64,000 bases of DNA from JAAYXS01 sp043820985 (GTDB lineage Bacteria; Planctomycetota; Phycisphaerae; UBA1845; Fen-1342): contig JBDRDH010000138.1 of assembly GCA_043820985.1 (NCBI GenBank), forward strand, positions 1 to 64,000. Direction: 5' to 3'. Below, one piece after another: positions 31,607 to 41,086 of the stretch. A model generated the notes under the pieces. It was not told the DNA's origin. It did no database searches and saw only the letters and a program-made list of their open reading frames with translations. Positions within the stretch are counted from its first letter, which is position 1. Every line of letters starts with the position of its first letter. A program made the translations under genes and the position numbers.

Positions 31607-33385
31607 CTAGGGCTTCTCCGCCGGATCCGCGCGCGGCGCGTCGGGTTCGGCTTCACGGGTGGATTCAGCCAGAATCATCAAGGGCATCCGAACCGGATCA
31701 GCGCGCCCGGCGAGCCATTCCCGCCAGTCCCGTCGCATCGCTGCTTCGGTTTCCCAGCCGAGATCCCGCCACCACTGACTCGTCTTATCTGGTTGGAAAA
31801 GCCCGAGCAGGCTGGATACGGCGGTGGCGTTTTTATAGTGCGCTTCGCAACGATCAAGCAGCCAGCCGGTCAGTGCGTCGCTTTGTGCGTAGAAAAGATC
31901 CTGCTCGGCAGGTACCGCCGTGGCCATCAGCAGTTGCCGGGGCCGCGGGCGTGGCTCTCCGATTAAACGCCGATACATCAACCGCCGGGCGGCCGGCTCC
32001 GTGTGTAGCGCCAGCCCTTCGTCAATCGCCAGGGGTGGCATGGCGTGTCGCCGGGCGTCGGCGATCAAGGCATGCGTCAATTCGTGTGGTAAGGTCGCGC
32101 TCAACAACCAGGGATCGGCCTGGAAGACTTCCAGCTTGCGGAGCAGAACCCGTTGACCTTGCAGACGTGTATGACTGACGGCGGAGGTGATGCCAGTGGT
32201 ACCGGTCGCCACATGCAGGTCTTCCTGGCAGGCATGTACCCGCACTTCCAGGCGCGGTTCCCAAACGGTCGCCGGCGCAATGTCCAGCCACTCGGCCAGG
32301 CGGTCGTAGTGATACTCAAGAGCCTCGGCCACGCGCGTGGCAACCAGGTCATTGCGCGCGAAGACGTCGAAATGTGACGTACTGTGCTTTTTCCACATGT
32401 CAGGCAATACGATGGCCCAGGCGCCTGACCGGCGTTGGGTGGGCGTGCCGCCGTAGAGCGCCCGGATCCGCTGTATGGCTTTGTTACGCAGGGCGACGAC
32501 CCGAGCCCGCCGCTGATCAATGGGCGGCAAATCCCACGAGACGCCGAGCGCCTCGGCATACGTTCGCCCCGCATCGATGAGTTGCCCGCTGCGCTCAGCC
32601 AGTAGCCCGCCTATGACCAGCCCGATAATCGGCTCGTTGGTGTGGTCAAGAACGTCGATGGCCCGTGCCAGCAAGCGGTTGGCGGTGCTACGTTCCAGCG
32701 GCTGGGAGAAATCGCTCTCGGCCAGAGCCAGGGCCAGAGATAGAGCCCAGCGCGAACAAACATCCGCGGGCGCCTCCGGTTCGAGCTGCAGCAGATGTTC
32801 GTACAAAGCAAATGCTTCCTGGAAATTTCGGGCCAGATAGTGATCGTCGGCGGTTCCCAGCCAGGCGGCTCTTTGCTCGGCCACTAATTGCTCGGCCAGA
32901 TCCGGTCGCAGACTCATTATTTCCTGAAGACGCCGGCGGGCGGACTCGAAGAGTTCCAGTTGGAGCAAATGCCCAATCTCCGGGATGGCCTGCGCGGCTC
33001 GCTGGCGAGCGGCCTCGATCTCAACTTGCAAGGTTTTGGCGGCCTCGTGCCGGGGTTCCACGGCCAAAGCAGCGCTCAAAGCTGTCAGACTGGCCTCAAA
33101 ATCACTGGCGGCCAGCCAGTACTCGGCCAGGGCTACGTGCAGGTTGGCATATTCGCGGCGGATTTCCGGATTATCCGGATTCTCGCGCAGAGCCTGTTGA
33201 GCCCGTTTTACCGCCGCCGAAGAATTGCCGGTCCGTAGCAGCCGGGTGAGTTCTCCCCGCAACTCAGGAGCATTCCGCGAGGTCTGGCCATTAGCCGGCG
33301 GGACCATGATCGTGAGTATCAAGAGCTTGAGTAGAATCGTACGAGTCGTAAAATAGTAGTTCTGTCGGAGCCGTATCAGGGTCAT
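31607..33385 (-). CDS. Exported TPR protein with gluzincin (peptidase MA-like) domain
   Basis: A 592-residue protein. An N-terminal signal-like segment (TILLKLLILTIMVPPANG) is followed by TPR-like helical repeats (~50-260: AAVKRAQQALRENPDNPEIR, LTALSAALAVEPRHEAA). A C-terminal zinc peptidase domain has HELTH (in TLPHELTHALIADARR) and a downstream glutamate in PPLAIDEGLALHTEP, the gluzincin pattern of peptidase MA-like proteins. It probably acts in the periplasm. The start is set at the ATG at 33385 directly before the signal peptide; a longer frame from 33442 adds 19 polar residues. It diverges from the PIN-TRAM gene. Substrate unknown. Confidence 0.82.
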   Translation of the reverse strand: MTLIRLRQNYYFTTRTILLKLLILTIMVPPANGQTSRNAPELRGELTRLLRTGNSSAAVKRAQQALRENPDNPEIRREYANLHVALAEYWLAASDFEASLTALSAALAVEPRHEAAKTLQVEIEAARQRAAQAIPEIGHLLQLELFESARRRLQEIMSLRPDLAEQLVAEQRAAWLGTADDHYLARNFQEAFALYEHLLQLEPEAPADVCSRWALSLALALAESDFSQPLERSTANRLLARAIDVLDHTNEPIIGLVIGGLLAERSGQLIDAGRTYAEALGVSWDLPPIDQRRARVVALRNKAIQRIRALYGGTPTQRRSGAWAIVLPDMWKKHSTSHFDVFARNDLVATRVAEALEYHYDRLAEWLDIAPATVWEPRLEVRVHACQEDLHVATGTTGITSAVSHTRLQGQRVLLRKLEVFQADPWLLSATLPHELTHALIADARRHAMPPLAIDEGLALHTEPAARRLMYRRLIGEPRPRPRQLLMATAVPAEQDLFYAQSDALTGWLLDRCEAHYKNATAVSSLLGLFQPDKTSQWWRDLGWETEAAMRRDWREWLAGRADPVRMPLMILAESTREAEPDAPRADPAEKP

Positions 33386-33476
33386 ACGTGTACTCTCATA
33401 TGTCTCGGCTCCGCGGGGTATGCGTTCGGTACTTGGAATCATCCATACGCATCATCATTATAGAGAGGAATGAAAT

Positions 33477-34568
33477 ATGGTACTGTGGATCCTGCGAGCA
33501 CTATTCATCATCTTGATCGCCGCCATTGGATTTTCCGCCGTCGGCGAGCCGTCGGGAGTCGAGGGGGACGATCTGGGGCGTTACCGCTACACGCTGATGG
33601 TCGCCGCCATCCTGCTGGCCTGTGCCATGATCACGGTGGATTTGTTTGTAACCCGCAAATCGCTGGCAGCCCTCTCCGGTGCTTTTCTGGGCCTGGTGGT
33701 TGGTATCGTGATGGCCTTCGCGCTGGGTTTGATTCTGGATCGGCTACTGTTGCCGGTATATGCCGCCGAGTTGACGGAGGATGCCGCCGCTGGCCGCAAC
33801 GTCATAGTGGCTGTCAAGCTCATGCTGGGCATCGTCTGCTGTTATCTGTCGATCAGCTTTATTTTGCAGACCAAGGACGATATCCGCTTCGTGATACCCT
33901 ATGTCGAGTTTGCCCGCCAGTCACGCGGTAACCGGCCATTGATCCTGGACACCTCGGTCATTATTGATGGGCGCATTGCCGACATCTGCGATACCCGCAT
34001 TATTGACTCGGAATTGCTGATCCCGCGTTTCGTGCTCCAGGAGCTTCAGGCTATCGCTGATAGCTCTGATAAGCTCAAGCGCAATCGTGGGCGGCGCGGC
34101 CTGGATATGCTCAATAAGCTGCAAACCAACGATAAGGTCGAGATCCGGATCTCCGATGCGCGCCTGCCACCCAATGAAGAGAGTGGCGACGTGGACCAGA
34201 AACTCGTAGCGCTGGGTAAGAAGATCGATGGCCGCGTGGTCACGAACGATTATAACCTCAATAAGATTGCCCAATTACGCGGCGTTGAGGTCATCAACAT
34301 CAACGATCTGGCCAACGCCCTCAAGCCGGTCGTGATGCCCGGCGAGCCGATCGTGGTCAAGATGATCAAGCCCGGTGAGGAGATGGGCCAGGGTGTCGGC
34401 TATCTGGAAGATGGCACCATGGTCGTTGGCGAGAACTGCCGCGAGCGGGTAAACGAGGAAGTAAGCCTCACTGTGACCAGTGTGCTCCAGACTTCCGCGG
34501 GGCGCATGATCTTCGGCCGCCCGGAAGGCGAGCCGTACCAGCCCCGCCGTCAGCGCAATCGCACCTGA
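33477..34568 (+). CDS. Membrane-anchored PIN-TRAM domain protein (YacL-like)
   Basis: A 363-residue protein with four N-terminal membrane segments (LWILRALFIILIAAIGF, MVAAILLACAMITVDLF, FLGLVVGIVMAFALGLIL, LMLGIVCCYLSISFIL), a PIN nuclease-like domain (PLILDTSVIIDGRIADI with the first acidic residue; VDQKLVALGKKIDGRVVTND with the later ones) and a C-terminal TRAM RNA-binding domain (GVGYLEDGTMVVGENCRE). This is the standard layout of Bacillus YacL homologues. It may cleave or bind RNA at the membrane. GAGG lies about 9 bases before the ATG. cysK follows 150 bp downstream. Confidence 0.93.
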   Translation: MVLWILRALFIILIAAIGFSAVGEPSGVEGDDLGRYRYTLMVAAILLACAMITVDLFVTRKSLAALSGAFLGLVVGIVMAFALGLILDRLLLPVYAAELTEDAAAGRNVIVAVKLMLGIVCCYLSISFILQTKDDIRFVIPYVEFARQSRGNRPLILDTSVIIDGRIADICDTRIIDSELLIPRFVLQELQAIADSSDKLKRNRGRRGLDMLNKLQTNDKVEIRISDARLPPNEESGDVDQKLVALGKKIDGRVVTNDYNLNKIAQLRGVEVININDLANALKPVVMPGEPIVVKMIKPGEEMGQGVGYLEDGTMVVGENCRERVNEEVSLTVTSVLQTSAGRMIFGRPEGEPYQPRRQRNRT

Positions 34569-34718
34569 TCCGCGATAGCCACGGCGTGATGGGGCCGAAG
34601 CACCAGTGCGAAATTTACCGGGCAGTAGCGCTTACATCGGTCCGGCAAATAACCGTGGCCGGCTCAAAATCCGATAGGGAATACAAACATCGAGAAACTG
34701 ATGCCGTGAGGCCGCCAA

Positions 34719-35606
34719 ATGTTGACCGATAATATCCTGGATCTGATCGGTAATACGCCATTATTGAATATTGACGGTGCCAGAGTCTTCGGGAAAGCCG
34801 AGTTTCTCAATCCCGGTGGCAGTGTCAAGGACCGGGTGGCATTGTCCATGCTCGAGGGAGCCGAGCGTGACGGAAAATTACGCCTGGACTCAGTGATTGT
34901 GGAACCATCCTCCGGGAATACCGGGATCGGCCTGGCATTGGTTGGACGGCTCAAGGGCTACTCGGTCCGGATCGTCATGCCGGAGGGCATGAGCGAGGAG
35001 CGCAAGAAGCTCATCAAGGCGCTGGGCGCCGAGTTGGTCCTGACCCCGGACGAGGAAAGTCTCCCCGGAGCGGTTGAGCGTGCCAAACAAATCGCCGCCG
35101 AGGACTCGCGCGTGTTCATACCGGACCAGTTCTCCAATCCGGACAACCCGCGCGTGCATTATGAAGCCACCGCGCCAGAACTCTGGCGCCAGACCACCGG
35201 CAAAGTGGCCTGCTTCGTGGCTGGCGTCGGCAGCGGCGGCACCCTGCAGGGCATTGGACGCTTTCTCAAGGAACACAATCCGGATGTTAAGATCATTGCC
35301 GTTGAGCCCCGCAACGTCTCCGCCCTGCTCGGGCACGAGCCGGGGCTGCACCAGATTCAGGGGATCGGTGATGGCTTTATTCCGGCGGTGCTGGATGTGT
35401 CGCTGGTTGATGGCGTGATCGAAGTCACGGATGAGGAAGCCATCCAGACTACCCGGCAGTTGGGAGCCGAGCGCGGTTTGCTGGTCGGGATATCCTCGGG
35501 GGCCAACGTCTGGGCCGCCCGGCAGTTGGCCAAAACCATCAAGGGCAATATCGTCACCATCCTGCCCGATCGCGCCGAACGCTACTTCAGCACCGCTCTG
35601 CTGTAA
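34719..35606 (+). CDS. cysK: Cysteine synthase (O-acetylserine sulfhydrylase)
   Basis: A 295-residue PLP enzyme that makes L-cysteine from O-acetylserine and sulfide. PLP-binding Lys37 is in NPGGSVKDR, the substrate loop SSGNTG at 64-69, the phosphate-binding GVGSGGTLQGIG, and the family motif QGIGDGFIPAVLD. It is a few residues shorter than E. coli CysK at the C-terminus (ends DRAERYFSTALL, which is the conserved end for many CysK enzymes). It is convergent with the Nudix gene, only 21 bp apart. Cystathionine beta-synthase-like activity is less likely without a CBS domain. Confidence 0.95.
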   Translation: MLTDNILDLIGNTPLLNIDGARVFGKAEFLNPGGSVKDRVALSMLEGAERDGKLRLDSVIVEPSSGNTGIGLALVGRLKGYSVRIVMPEGMSEERKKLIKALGAELVLTPDEESLPGAVERAKQIAAEDSRVFIPDQFSNPDNPRVHYEATAPELWRQTTGKVACFVAGVGSGGTLQGIGRFLKEHNPDVKIIAVEPRNVSALLGHEPGLHQIQGIGDGFIPAVLDVSLVDGVIEVTDEEAIQTTRQLGAERGLLVGISSGANVWAARQLAKTIKGNIVTILPDRAERYFSTALL

Positions 35607-35627
35607 TCCCCTCGTCCCGGGCGGACT

Positions 35628-36050
35628 TCAATGCGTGCCATCCACCAGCAGATGGCGTCCCACCGCCTGCAGAAACTCAATGTTGCCAGACAGAATACCG
35701 GGTAGGGCTTCGATCTCGTCGGGTGTGCACCAGCGCAGCTCGGCTACTTCGGCGGGATTAGGGTGCAACACCTCGTCGACAAGCTCGGCCAGCCACCAAT
35801 AAAGGTATAACCTGCCGTCGGGTCGCGCGTACTCCCAGACGCATGCCACCGGCCGCACTTCGCCGCCAACCTCCTCGCGGAACTCGCGCACCAGGGCCTC
35901 GGCCTGCGTTTCGCCCGGATCAATCGCGCCGCCCACAAAGCACCAGGCCCCGCCAGCCAGGATATGATCAGCGCGGCGAATCATCAGGAAACGCGGGCCA
36001 CCCCGTACAACCGCTACAACGCCGCGTTTCATCCGGTCACCAGTATTCAT
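35628..36050 (-). CDS. Nudix hydrolase
   Basis: A 140-residue pyrophosphohydrolase. The Nudix box runs from GGAIDPGETQAEALVREFRE to EVGG, with all conserved Gly, Glu and Arg positions. The N-terminal strand MKRGVVAVVRGGPRFLMIRR is typical of MutT-like proteins. The C-terminal part (ELRWCTPDEIEALPGI) is also family-like. It probably hydrolyses a nucleoside diphosphate linked to X; the exact substrate is unknown. It is downstream of a hairpin at 36069-36103 that likely ends the preceding lipoprotein transcript. Confidence 0.92.
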   Translation of the reverse strand: MNTGDRMKRGVVAVVRGGPRFLMIRRADHILAGGAWCFVGGAIDPGETQAEALVREFREEVGGEVRPVACVWEYARPDGRLYLYWWLAELVDEVLHPNPAEVAELRWCTPDEIEALPGILSGNIEFLQAVGRHLLVDGTH

Positions 36051-36068
36051 ACATCCCGATTCCGAAAG

Positions 36069-36103
36069 CGGGGGCTTCCAACCGTTGCGGCGGGAAGCCC
36101 CCG
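36069..36103 (-). terminator. Hairpin terminator after the Cys-rich lipoprotein gene
   Basis: An 11-bp perfect stem (GGGGGCTTCC with its complement plus a flanking C-G pair) and a 13-nt loop. It lies 28 bases past the lipoprotein stop. On the minus strand it is followed by a weak CTTTC stretch, so it would terminate that gene's transcript just before the Nudix gene. Confidence 0.55.
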
Positions 36104-36130
36104 AAGAATCAGACGTTCGCAGGTATGGCG

Positions 36131-36598
36131 TTACTTATTGCCCGGGCACTTCTTGGGATCACATGTCTTCACATCACACGTTTTACCGGCGCATGTCTTC
36201 CCACCGCAGCACTTACTGCCACAGCCGCAAGCCGTACAGCACTTGCCGCGCTCCATGGCCGCTTTCCAGTCCTTGCCTTCCTCGGCGCTCGAAACCAGCA
36301 GGTTGCCGCTCGTGCCGCACAGACAGGCTTCGTAGCTGCGGGCCTTGCCTTTGTCATCCTTGAAAGTTAGCAGCTTGTCATCGGCGTTATAGTCCCAGGT
36401 ACCATTGATCTTGGTGCCGCAGTCCATGCAGGCCACGAATGTGCCATCCTTGTTAAGACACAGGCCGCTCAGTGCGAACTCGGCTTTGGCCGACTCCGGC
36501 GTGATAGAATGCATGGCCCACTGTCCTGCCATGCCACCGCAACCGGTGAGCAGCAACAACACCGCCGATAGTGCCAATCCCCGTGCAAAAGTCCTCAT
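36131..36598 (-). CDS. Lipoprotein with a Cys-rich C-terminal tail
   Basis: A 155-residue predicted lipoprotein. The signal peptide ends in a lipobox (VLLLLTGC), so the mature protein is anchored by a lipidated Cys in the envelope. The middle contains a lipocalin-like or META-like short strand pattern (DGTFVACMDCGTKINGTWDY, KLLTFKDDKG). The last ~38 residues hold ten Cys (KCCTACGCGSKCCGGKTC, then AGKTC, DVKTC, DPKKC) with many Lys, reminiscent of a small metal-binding domain such as metallothionein. The function is unknown; metal buffering or redox sensing is a guess. AGGAG lies 5 bases before the ATG. Confidence 0.75.
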   Translation of the reverse strand: MRTFARGLALSAVLLLLTGCGGMAGQWAMHSITPESAKAEFALSGLCLNKDGTFVACMDCGTKINGTWDYNADDKLLTFKDDKGKARSYEACLCGTSGNLLVSSAEEGKDWKAAMERGKCCTACGCGSKCCGGKTCAGKTCDVKTCDPKKCPGNK

Positions 36599-36687
36599 GT
36601 TATTCTCCTGTTGTCATTCACTGTTTGGATGTCGAATCCGATTTGGCGTGCATTATCGAGGATTTCGTATCTACCGCAATACGAGCC

Positions 36688-37731
36688 TCATTCGGTCATG
36701 GCCGCCGCCAGTAGATGCTCCACACCATCACTGGCTGGATCCGCCACCGGCACGGCCAGTTCGCGTTCTATCCGGCGCATCTCCGCCTGCACGGACTGGG
36801 AATCCTGCCCGAATGGGTTAAGTGCTACTCCGACGACCCGAGCCGGATGCAGCAGCGACGCTACCTGCTCGTAAATCGCGCGCAGTTCCCGCAGAGGCGG
36901 CAAGCGCCGCTCGGGCTGTACGCGATAGTGCGTGCGACCCGCGTGATGGACCAGGATCAGGGCGTCCGGGCAGGTACCATGCAAAAGTGCCAGGCTCACG
37001 GCTGAAAATCCCGGATGTCCCAGGCTGCCCTGCCCTTCCACGAAGCAAACATCAGCATCAGCCGCGCTGAGCACCAGAGCTTCCGTGGCACCCGGCGCAA
37101 AATCAGACACCAACGCATCAATAGCGACGCCACGGCCGTCGATCATGATGCCGGTCTGTCCGGTGGCCAGAAACTCGGCGCGCAGGCCGCACCGGGTCGC
37201 GGCCGCCGTCAGCTCCAGGGCGGCCACCATCTTGCCCACGTTACCGTCGGTACCAACGGTCAGCACGCGGCGACAGCGCGTGGTAACCGCGCGCCCAGAT
37301 GCGAGTATCTGATCCTCGGGTGGTTTACGGAGATCAAGGATCCGCGCGCCAGTTTGCTGGGATACAGTAACCAGCTCGTCGTCATCCTCCAGCCAGGTGT
37401 GCAGCCCACTCACCACATCGAGCCCGGCTTGTAATGCTTCCAGCACATGTCGCCGCATGCTATCGGGCAAGCGTCCGCCGGGTGGGGCCACGCCAATAAA
37501 CAGAGCTTGCGGCTGTAGTTCCTTACTGGCCAACACCCGCGGCAGAATTGGGACTGGTGGTGCCCAGGGGATGGTGGCGGAGAGGGCCGCGCCGGCGGCG
37601 ACCGAGTCGATCACGGCCACCACGTCATCAGCCCGGTAGCGTAGTAAGGCTGCCGCCGTTTTCGACGTAAAGACCCCCAGGTGACCTTCGGTCAGCAATA
37701 AAATGCGTTCATAATTTGGTAAAACGTGCAA
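36688..37731 (-). CDS. DUF1611-family protein
   Basis: A ~347-residue protein of the DUF1611 family (NAD-dependent epimerase-like N-terminal domain plus P-loop-like C-terminal domain; some members work in D-glutamate metabolism, DgcN-like). N-terminal LTEGHLGVFTSKTAAALLRY and VVAVIDSVAAG match the family start. RRVLTVGTDGNVGKMVAALE holds the GTD..VGK P-loop-like motif, followed by FLATGQTGIMIDGRGVAID and VCFVEGQGSLGHPGFSAVSL. Start uncertain: TTG codons at 37731 or 37779 are the candidates and neither has a good site. It overlaps the upstream end of the divergent membrane-protein region. Confidence 0.8.
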   Translation of the reverse strand: MHVLPNYERILLLTEGHLGVFTSKTAAALLRYRADDVVAVIDSVAAGAALSATIPWAPPVPILPRVLASKELQPQALFIGVAPPGGRLPDSMRRHVLEALQAGLDVVSGLHTWLEDDDELVTVSQQTGARILDLRKPPEDQILASGRAVTTRCRRVLTVGTDGNVGKMVAALELTAAATRCGLRAEFLATGQTGIMIDGRGVAIDALVSDFAPGATEALVLSAADADVCFVEGQGSLGHPGFSAVSLALLHGTCPDALILVHHAGRTHYRVQPERRLPPLRELRAIYEQVASLLHPARVVGVALNPFGQDSQSVQAEMRRIERELAVPVADPASDGVEHLLAAAMTE

Positions 37732-37836
37732 GGGCGCACCAGCACACTTGTTGTTAAAACATGGAATCCGTATCGGCAAGTTTATGCTGAATCATCAGAG
37801 GTGTCAGCCGCCTGGGGCGGTTACCATCTTACGGTC

Positions 37837-40152
37837 ATGCGCCAAGAACGTATCATCGTCGCCTTGTTCATCATCATATTGCCGGGTGTCATACTCGCGC
37901 CGGCGTGGCGACTGGGCGGTCTGGGTGCCAATGAAGACGACGTGCTGTACTACTACCCCTCGCGGGTGTTCCTGCAAGAGACGGTAACCGCCGGGCACTG
38001 GCCCTGGCTCAATCCCTGGAATGGGCTGGATCGCCCATATGCCGCCGATCCCCAATCCGCATTGTGGTATCCCTTTACCGGGCTGTTTCTGGTGCTGCCA
38101 ACCCTGGTGGCCTATGGGCTGCTGTTGTGGATTCATTACAGCCTGGCCATCTGGGGTATGTATCGGTTACTGCGGGTCGAGCACCTGGGGCGCCGGGCCG
38201 CGCTGTTCGGTGGTCTGGCTTTCGCATTCTGCGGCTTCCTGCTGGCGCACCGGGCCCATTTCACCATGCAGCAGGCCGCCGCTTGGGCACCCTGGATTTT
38301 CTGGGGCATGTGGCGCTATGCCAATGGCTCGGCTGCTGAAGACCGCGCTGGAATACGACGTCTTTGTGTTGTTGTGTTTCTGGGAGCCCTGCAATGTTTT
38401 GCCGGGCACGTACAGATTGCCGCCATTACGGCACTGGGCACGCTGGTTTACATACTGGCAAGATGCCACCGAGTTGAGGGAGTAATCGGTAATCGCCTCA
38501 ATTTGTTGACGGTTATGACGACGCGTTGGCTGCTCACGTGGGTATGTGTGGCGGGCCTGTTCGCCATTCAATGGCTGCCGACTCTGGCTTACGTGCGTGA
38601 GTGTACCCGCGCGCAACGCACCTACCAGGATTTCGTGGAGAATAGCTGGCATCCAGTCTCGGCGGTCGGTTGGGTGTTGCCCATGTTTTACGGGCAGCGC
38701 ACTCCCAATGTCTTCGGCCAGGAATACTGGGGCCCATCACACCAGTGTGAGCAGTTCAGCTATGCTGGAATATTGCCGCTGCTGCTGGCAGTATTAGGCT
38801 TGCGGGCCGGCTGGCGCCAGGATCCCCGCAGAAGAGCATGGCTGATCGTCCTGGTCTTTGGCCTCTTGCTGGCGCTTGGCGAATTGGGGCCATTCTGCCC
38901 GGTTTTGTACCGGCTGCCCGGGAGCAGTTTGTTTCGAGTACCCGCGCGGGCATTGCTGTTGTTCAATCTGGCGGTCGCGGCACTGGCGGCCTTGAGCCTG
39001 GAGGATCTGATGGCTGGGCACACTCCTTTCAGGGTGCGCCTAAGAGCCCTGGCGCAGAAATGGAGCCGGCGACCCTGGATCACGACTCCGGTAATCATCG
39101 TGATACCATTGCTGCTGGTTTTGTTGGCACTGCCATGGTTGCCAGACGCGACCCGCGCGGCGGCGCTGGCCAGCATGTGCCCCTGGAAGCCGGCCGTGTT
39201 TGTGCCGCTGGTAATCACCCTCGCGAGTCTTGGTGCCTTATACCTGGTCGCCCGGCGCTGGTGGCAACCCAACTGGATCTGGCTGCTGATGTGTATCACA
39301 GCCCTCGATCTGAGCGTGATCGGGTGGACGATTGACATCCCCCGCGATGCCCGTCAACCGACCGACCTGCTAACCGCTACCGATCAATCCTGGCGGGCAC
39401 CTCTGTATGAATCGCGACAGCGTCTGTGGGTTGTGACTGATACCCCGGGCGTCTACTCGGAACCCATGCGGAAATGTGTCGCCAACACGAATGTATTGGA
39501 GCACATCCCCGCTCTGACGGATTACGGCCCGTTGCAGCCCAGGGCTTACGCCGAACGCTTCGGATTCACGCCGTGGGGCATCAGCCGTCAGCCCGCTGAA
39601 CTCCTGGCGCAATCGCAGTGGTTGCGGGTATTCAACGTCGGCTGGATTCTGTTATGTGAGTCAAACCTGCCCGCTCCGGCCGGCTGCGAACTGGTTCAGA
39701 CCACTGAGTCTGATTGGCGACTCTATCGTAATCCGGCGGCCGCCGGCATGGCTTTTTTCGACAATCCCACTCAGCCGGGCAGCGTGCGTTACACGGCGCG
39801 GGGACCGAACACCTTTACCACCAGCCTGGACACCTGGCCCACTCAAGCGCGCGCGAAGCCGCGAGAAAACTGGCCCCGACTCATTGTCTCGCGCCTGGCA
39901 TTACCCGGCTGGCGGGCCACCGCTGACGGACGTGAGCTGCCAATCGAATCGGCACATGGAGCACTCCTGAGCATACGCGTACCGCCCGGAAACCCACTGG
40001 AAGTACACTGGTCATATTTTCCGCCGGCTCTGGCACCCGGCGGGGTAATCTCGACTCTGAGCACGCTGCTGCTGCTCGGTGCCTGGCTGCGATCGCATCG
40101 TACCTGGACTATGCGTCCAGGTAGTATGTGGAATCGCTGGTGTCGTCGGTAA
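37837..40152 (+). CDS. YfhO-like integral membrane protein (GT-C-type)
   Basis: A ~771-residue protein with about twelve hydrophobic segments from IIVALFIIILPGVILAP onwards. An early external loop carries ANEDDVLYYYPSRVF and WNGLDRPYAADPQSALWYPF. This Asp/Asp-rich first loop is typical of YfhO and other GT-C glycosyltransferases that use polyprenyl-linked sugars. A soluble C-terminal domain (~500-740; LALPGWRATADGRELPIESA) and a last membrane segment follow. Likely role: lipid- or protein-linked glycosylation in the envelope. The ATG at 37837 is chosen over an upstream frame start at 37726. It is convergent with the histidine kinase gene, 11 bp apart. Confidence 0.82.
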   Translation: MRQERIIVALFIIILPGVILAPAWRLGGLGANEDDVLYYYPSRVFLQETVTAGHWPWLNPWNGLDRPYAADPQSALWYPFTGLFLVLPTLVAYGLLLWIHYSLAIWGMYRLLRVEHLGRRAALFGGLAFAFCGFLLAHRAHFTMQQAAAWAPWIFWGMWRYANGSAAEDRAGIRRLCVVVFLGALQCFAGHVQIAAITALGTLVYILARCHRVEGVIGNRLNLLTVMTTRWLLTWVCVAGLFAIQWLPTLAYVRECTRAQRTYQDFVENSWHPVSAVGWVLPMFYGQRTPNVFGQEYWGPSHQCEQFSYAGILPLLLAVLGLRAGWRQDPRRRAWLIVLVFGLLLALGELGPFCPVLYRLPGSSLFRVPARALLLFNLAVAALAALSLEDLMAGHTPFRVRLRALAQKWSRRPWITTPVIIVIPLLLVLLALPWLPDATRAAALASMCPWKPAVFVPLVITLASLGALYLVARRWWQPNWIWLLMCITALDLSVIGWTIDIPRDARQPTDLLTATDQSWRAPLYESRQRLWVVTDTPGVYSEPMRKCVANTNVLEHIPALTDYGPLQPRAYAERFGFTPWGISRQPAELLAQSQWLRVFNVGWILLCESNLPAPAGCELVQTTESDWRLYRNPAAAGMAFFDNPTQPGSVRYTARGPNTFTTSLDTWPTQARAKPRENWPRLIVSRLALPGWRATADGRELPIESAHGALLSIRVPPGNPLEVHWSYFPPALAPGGVISTLSTLLLLGAWLRSHRTWTMRPGSMWNRWCRR

Positions 40153-40163
40153 CGGGAATCCGA

Positions 40164-40988
40164 TCAATTGGGACTGGGCGCGGCCGGCCAGCGCAGGCGA
40201 ATTGTACAGCCCGGGCCTTCATTGGCCTCGGCCTGGATTGTGGCCGCATGTTGCTGAACAATCATCCGGCAGACGTTCAATCCCAGGCCGACTGACTGCC
40301 AGGCGCGCGGTTCGGTACTATAAGGCGCTGCCAGGAAAGGATTGATGGTGTTTTCAATCTGGTCGGCGGGCAGGCCCCGACCGGCATCGCGAACTTCGAT
40401 GATGATGTGATCGCCATCACTTTGCGCGGAAATTCGCAGGCAGCCACGCATACCCTGCATGGCTTGTTGGGCATTGAGCAGCAGGTTGAGCAGCACTTGT
40501 TCCAACAAGTCGAAATGTGCGTGCACATGCAAATTCTCGGGGACGGAGATCACTAGCTCGATGCCGTCCTTATCGAGCGGTCGTACTATTGCCGCAATGG
40601 CTTCCTGAACAGCGCGGCTGACCGAGCAGGGCTGCGGGGGCTGCTTGGCGCCCTGGGCCAGGCCCAGCAATTGCTCGGTGACCGCTATCGCACGTTGCAC
40701 GTGGGCCTTGGAGCGTTCCACGGTTCGTCGCATGTCGGCCGGGCTACCCGTGCTCAGCGCGAACTCGGCGCGGGCCAGGATCGGTGTCATCAGGTTATTA
40801 ATCTCATGGGCCACCATGGCCGACATGGTGCCCAGCAACGCGAGACGCTGCGACGCGACCAGATCGGCCTGCAAGCACTCAATGGTCTTCTGGAGCTGCT
40901 CAGTTGATAGTGTGGAGGAAAATGAAGGGGGTTCAATCACGGATCTGGATTGGAGAGAATCTTGAAATCCGGTTTCTGGGCACTGCAC
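40164..40988 (-). CDS. Soluble sensor histidine kinase without an obvious sensor domain
   Basis: A 274-residue kinase. An N-terminal coiled coil (TEQLQKTIECLQADLVASQR) leads to the dimerisation/phosphoacceptor H-box SAMVAHEINNLMTPI, then the N-box QVLLNLLLNAQQAM, G1 VRDAGRGLP and G2 SVGLGLNVCRM of the ATPase domain. No membrane or PAS domain is present, so it likely receives its signal from a partner. No response regulator gene is adjacent. The start is a GTG at 40988 with a weak site; a second GTG at codon 17 is possible. Confidence 0.88.
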   Translation of the reverse strand: MQCPETGFQDSLQSRSVIEPPSFSSTLSTEQLQKTIECLQADLVASQRLALLGTMSAMVAHEINNLMTPILARAEFALSTGSPADMRRTVERSKAHVQRAIAVTEQLLGLAQGAKQPPQPCSVSRAVQEAIAAIVRPLDKDGIELVISVPENLHVHAHFDLLEQVLLNLLLNAQQAMQGMRGCLRISAQSDGDHIIIEVRDAGRGLPADQIENTINPFLAAPYSTEPRAWQSVGLGLNVCRMIVQQHAATIQAEANEGPGCTIRLRWPAAPSPN

Positions 40989-41086
40989 TGAATTCGGCCT
41001 CTCCGAGTCAGCGAATTACTGCGTCCCCAATAGCGGCCTCTCAATATTAGCAGGATGCTAGTCCGCATGCTTAATGATGTCAACAT

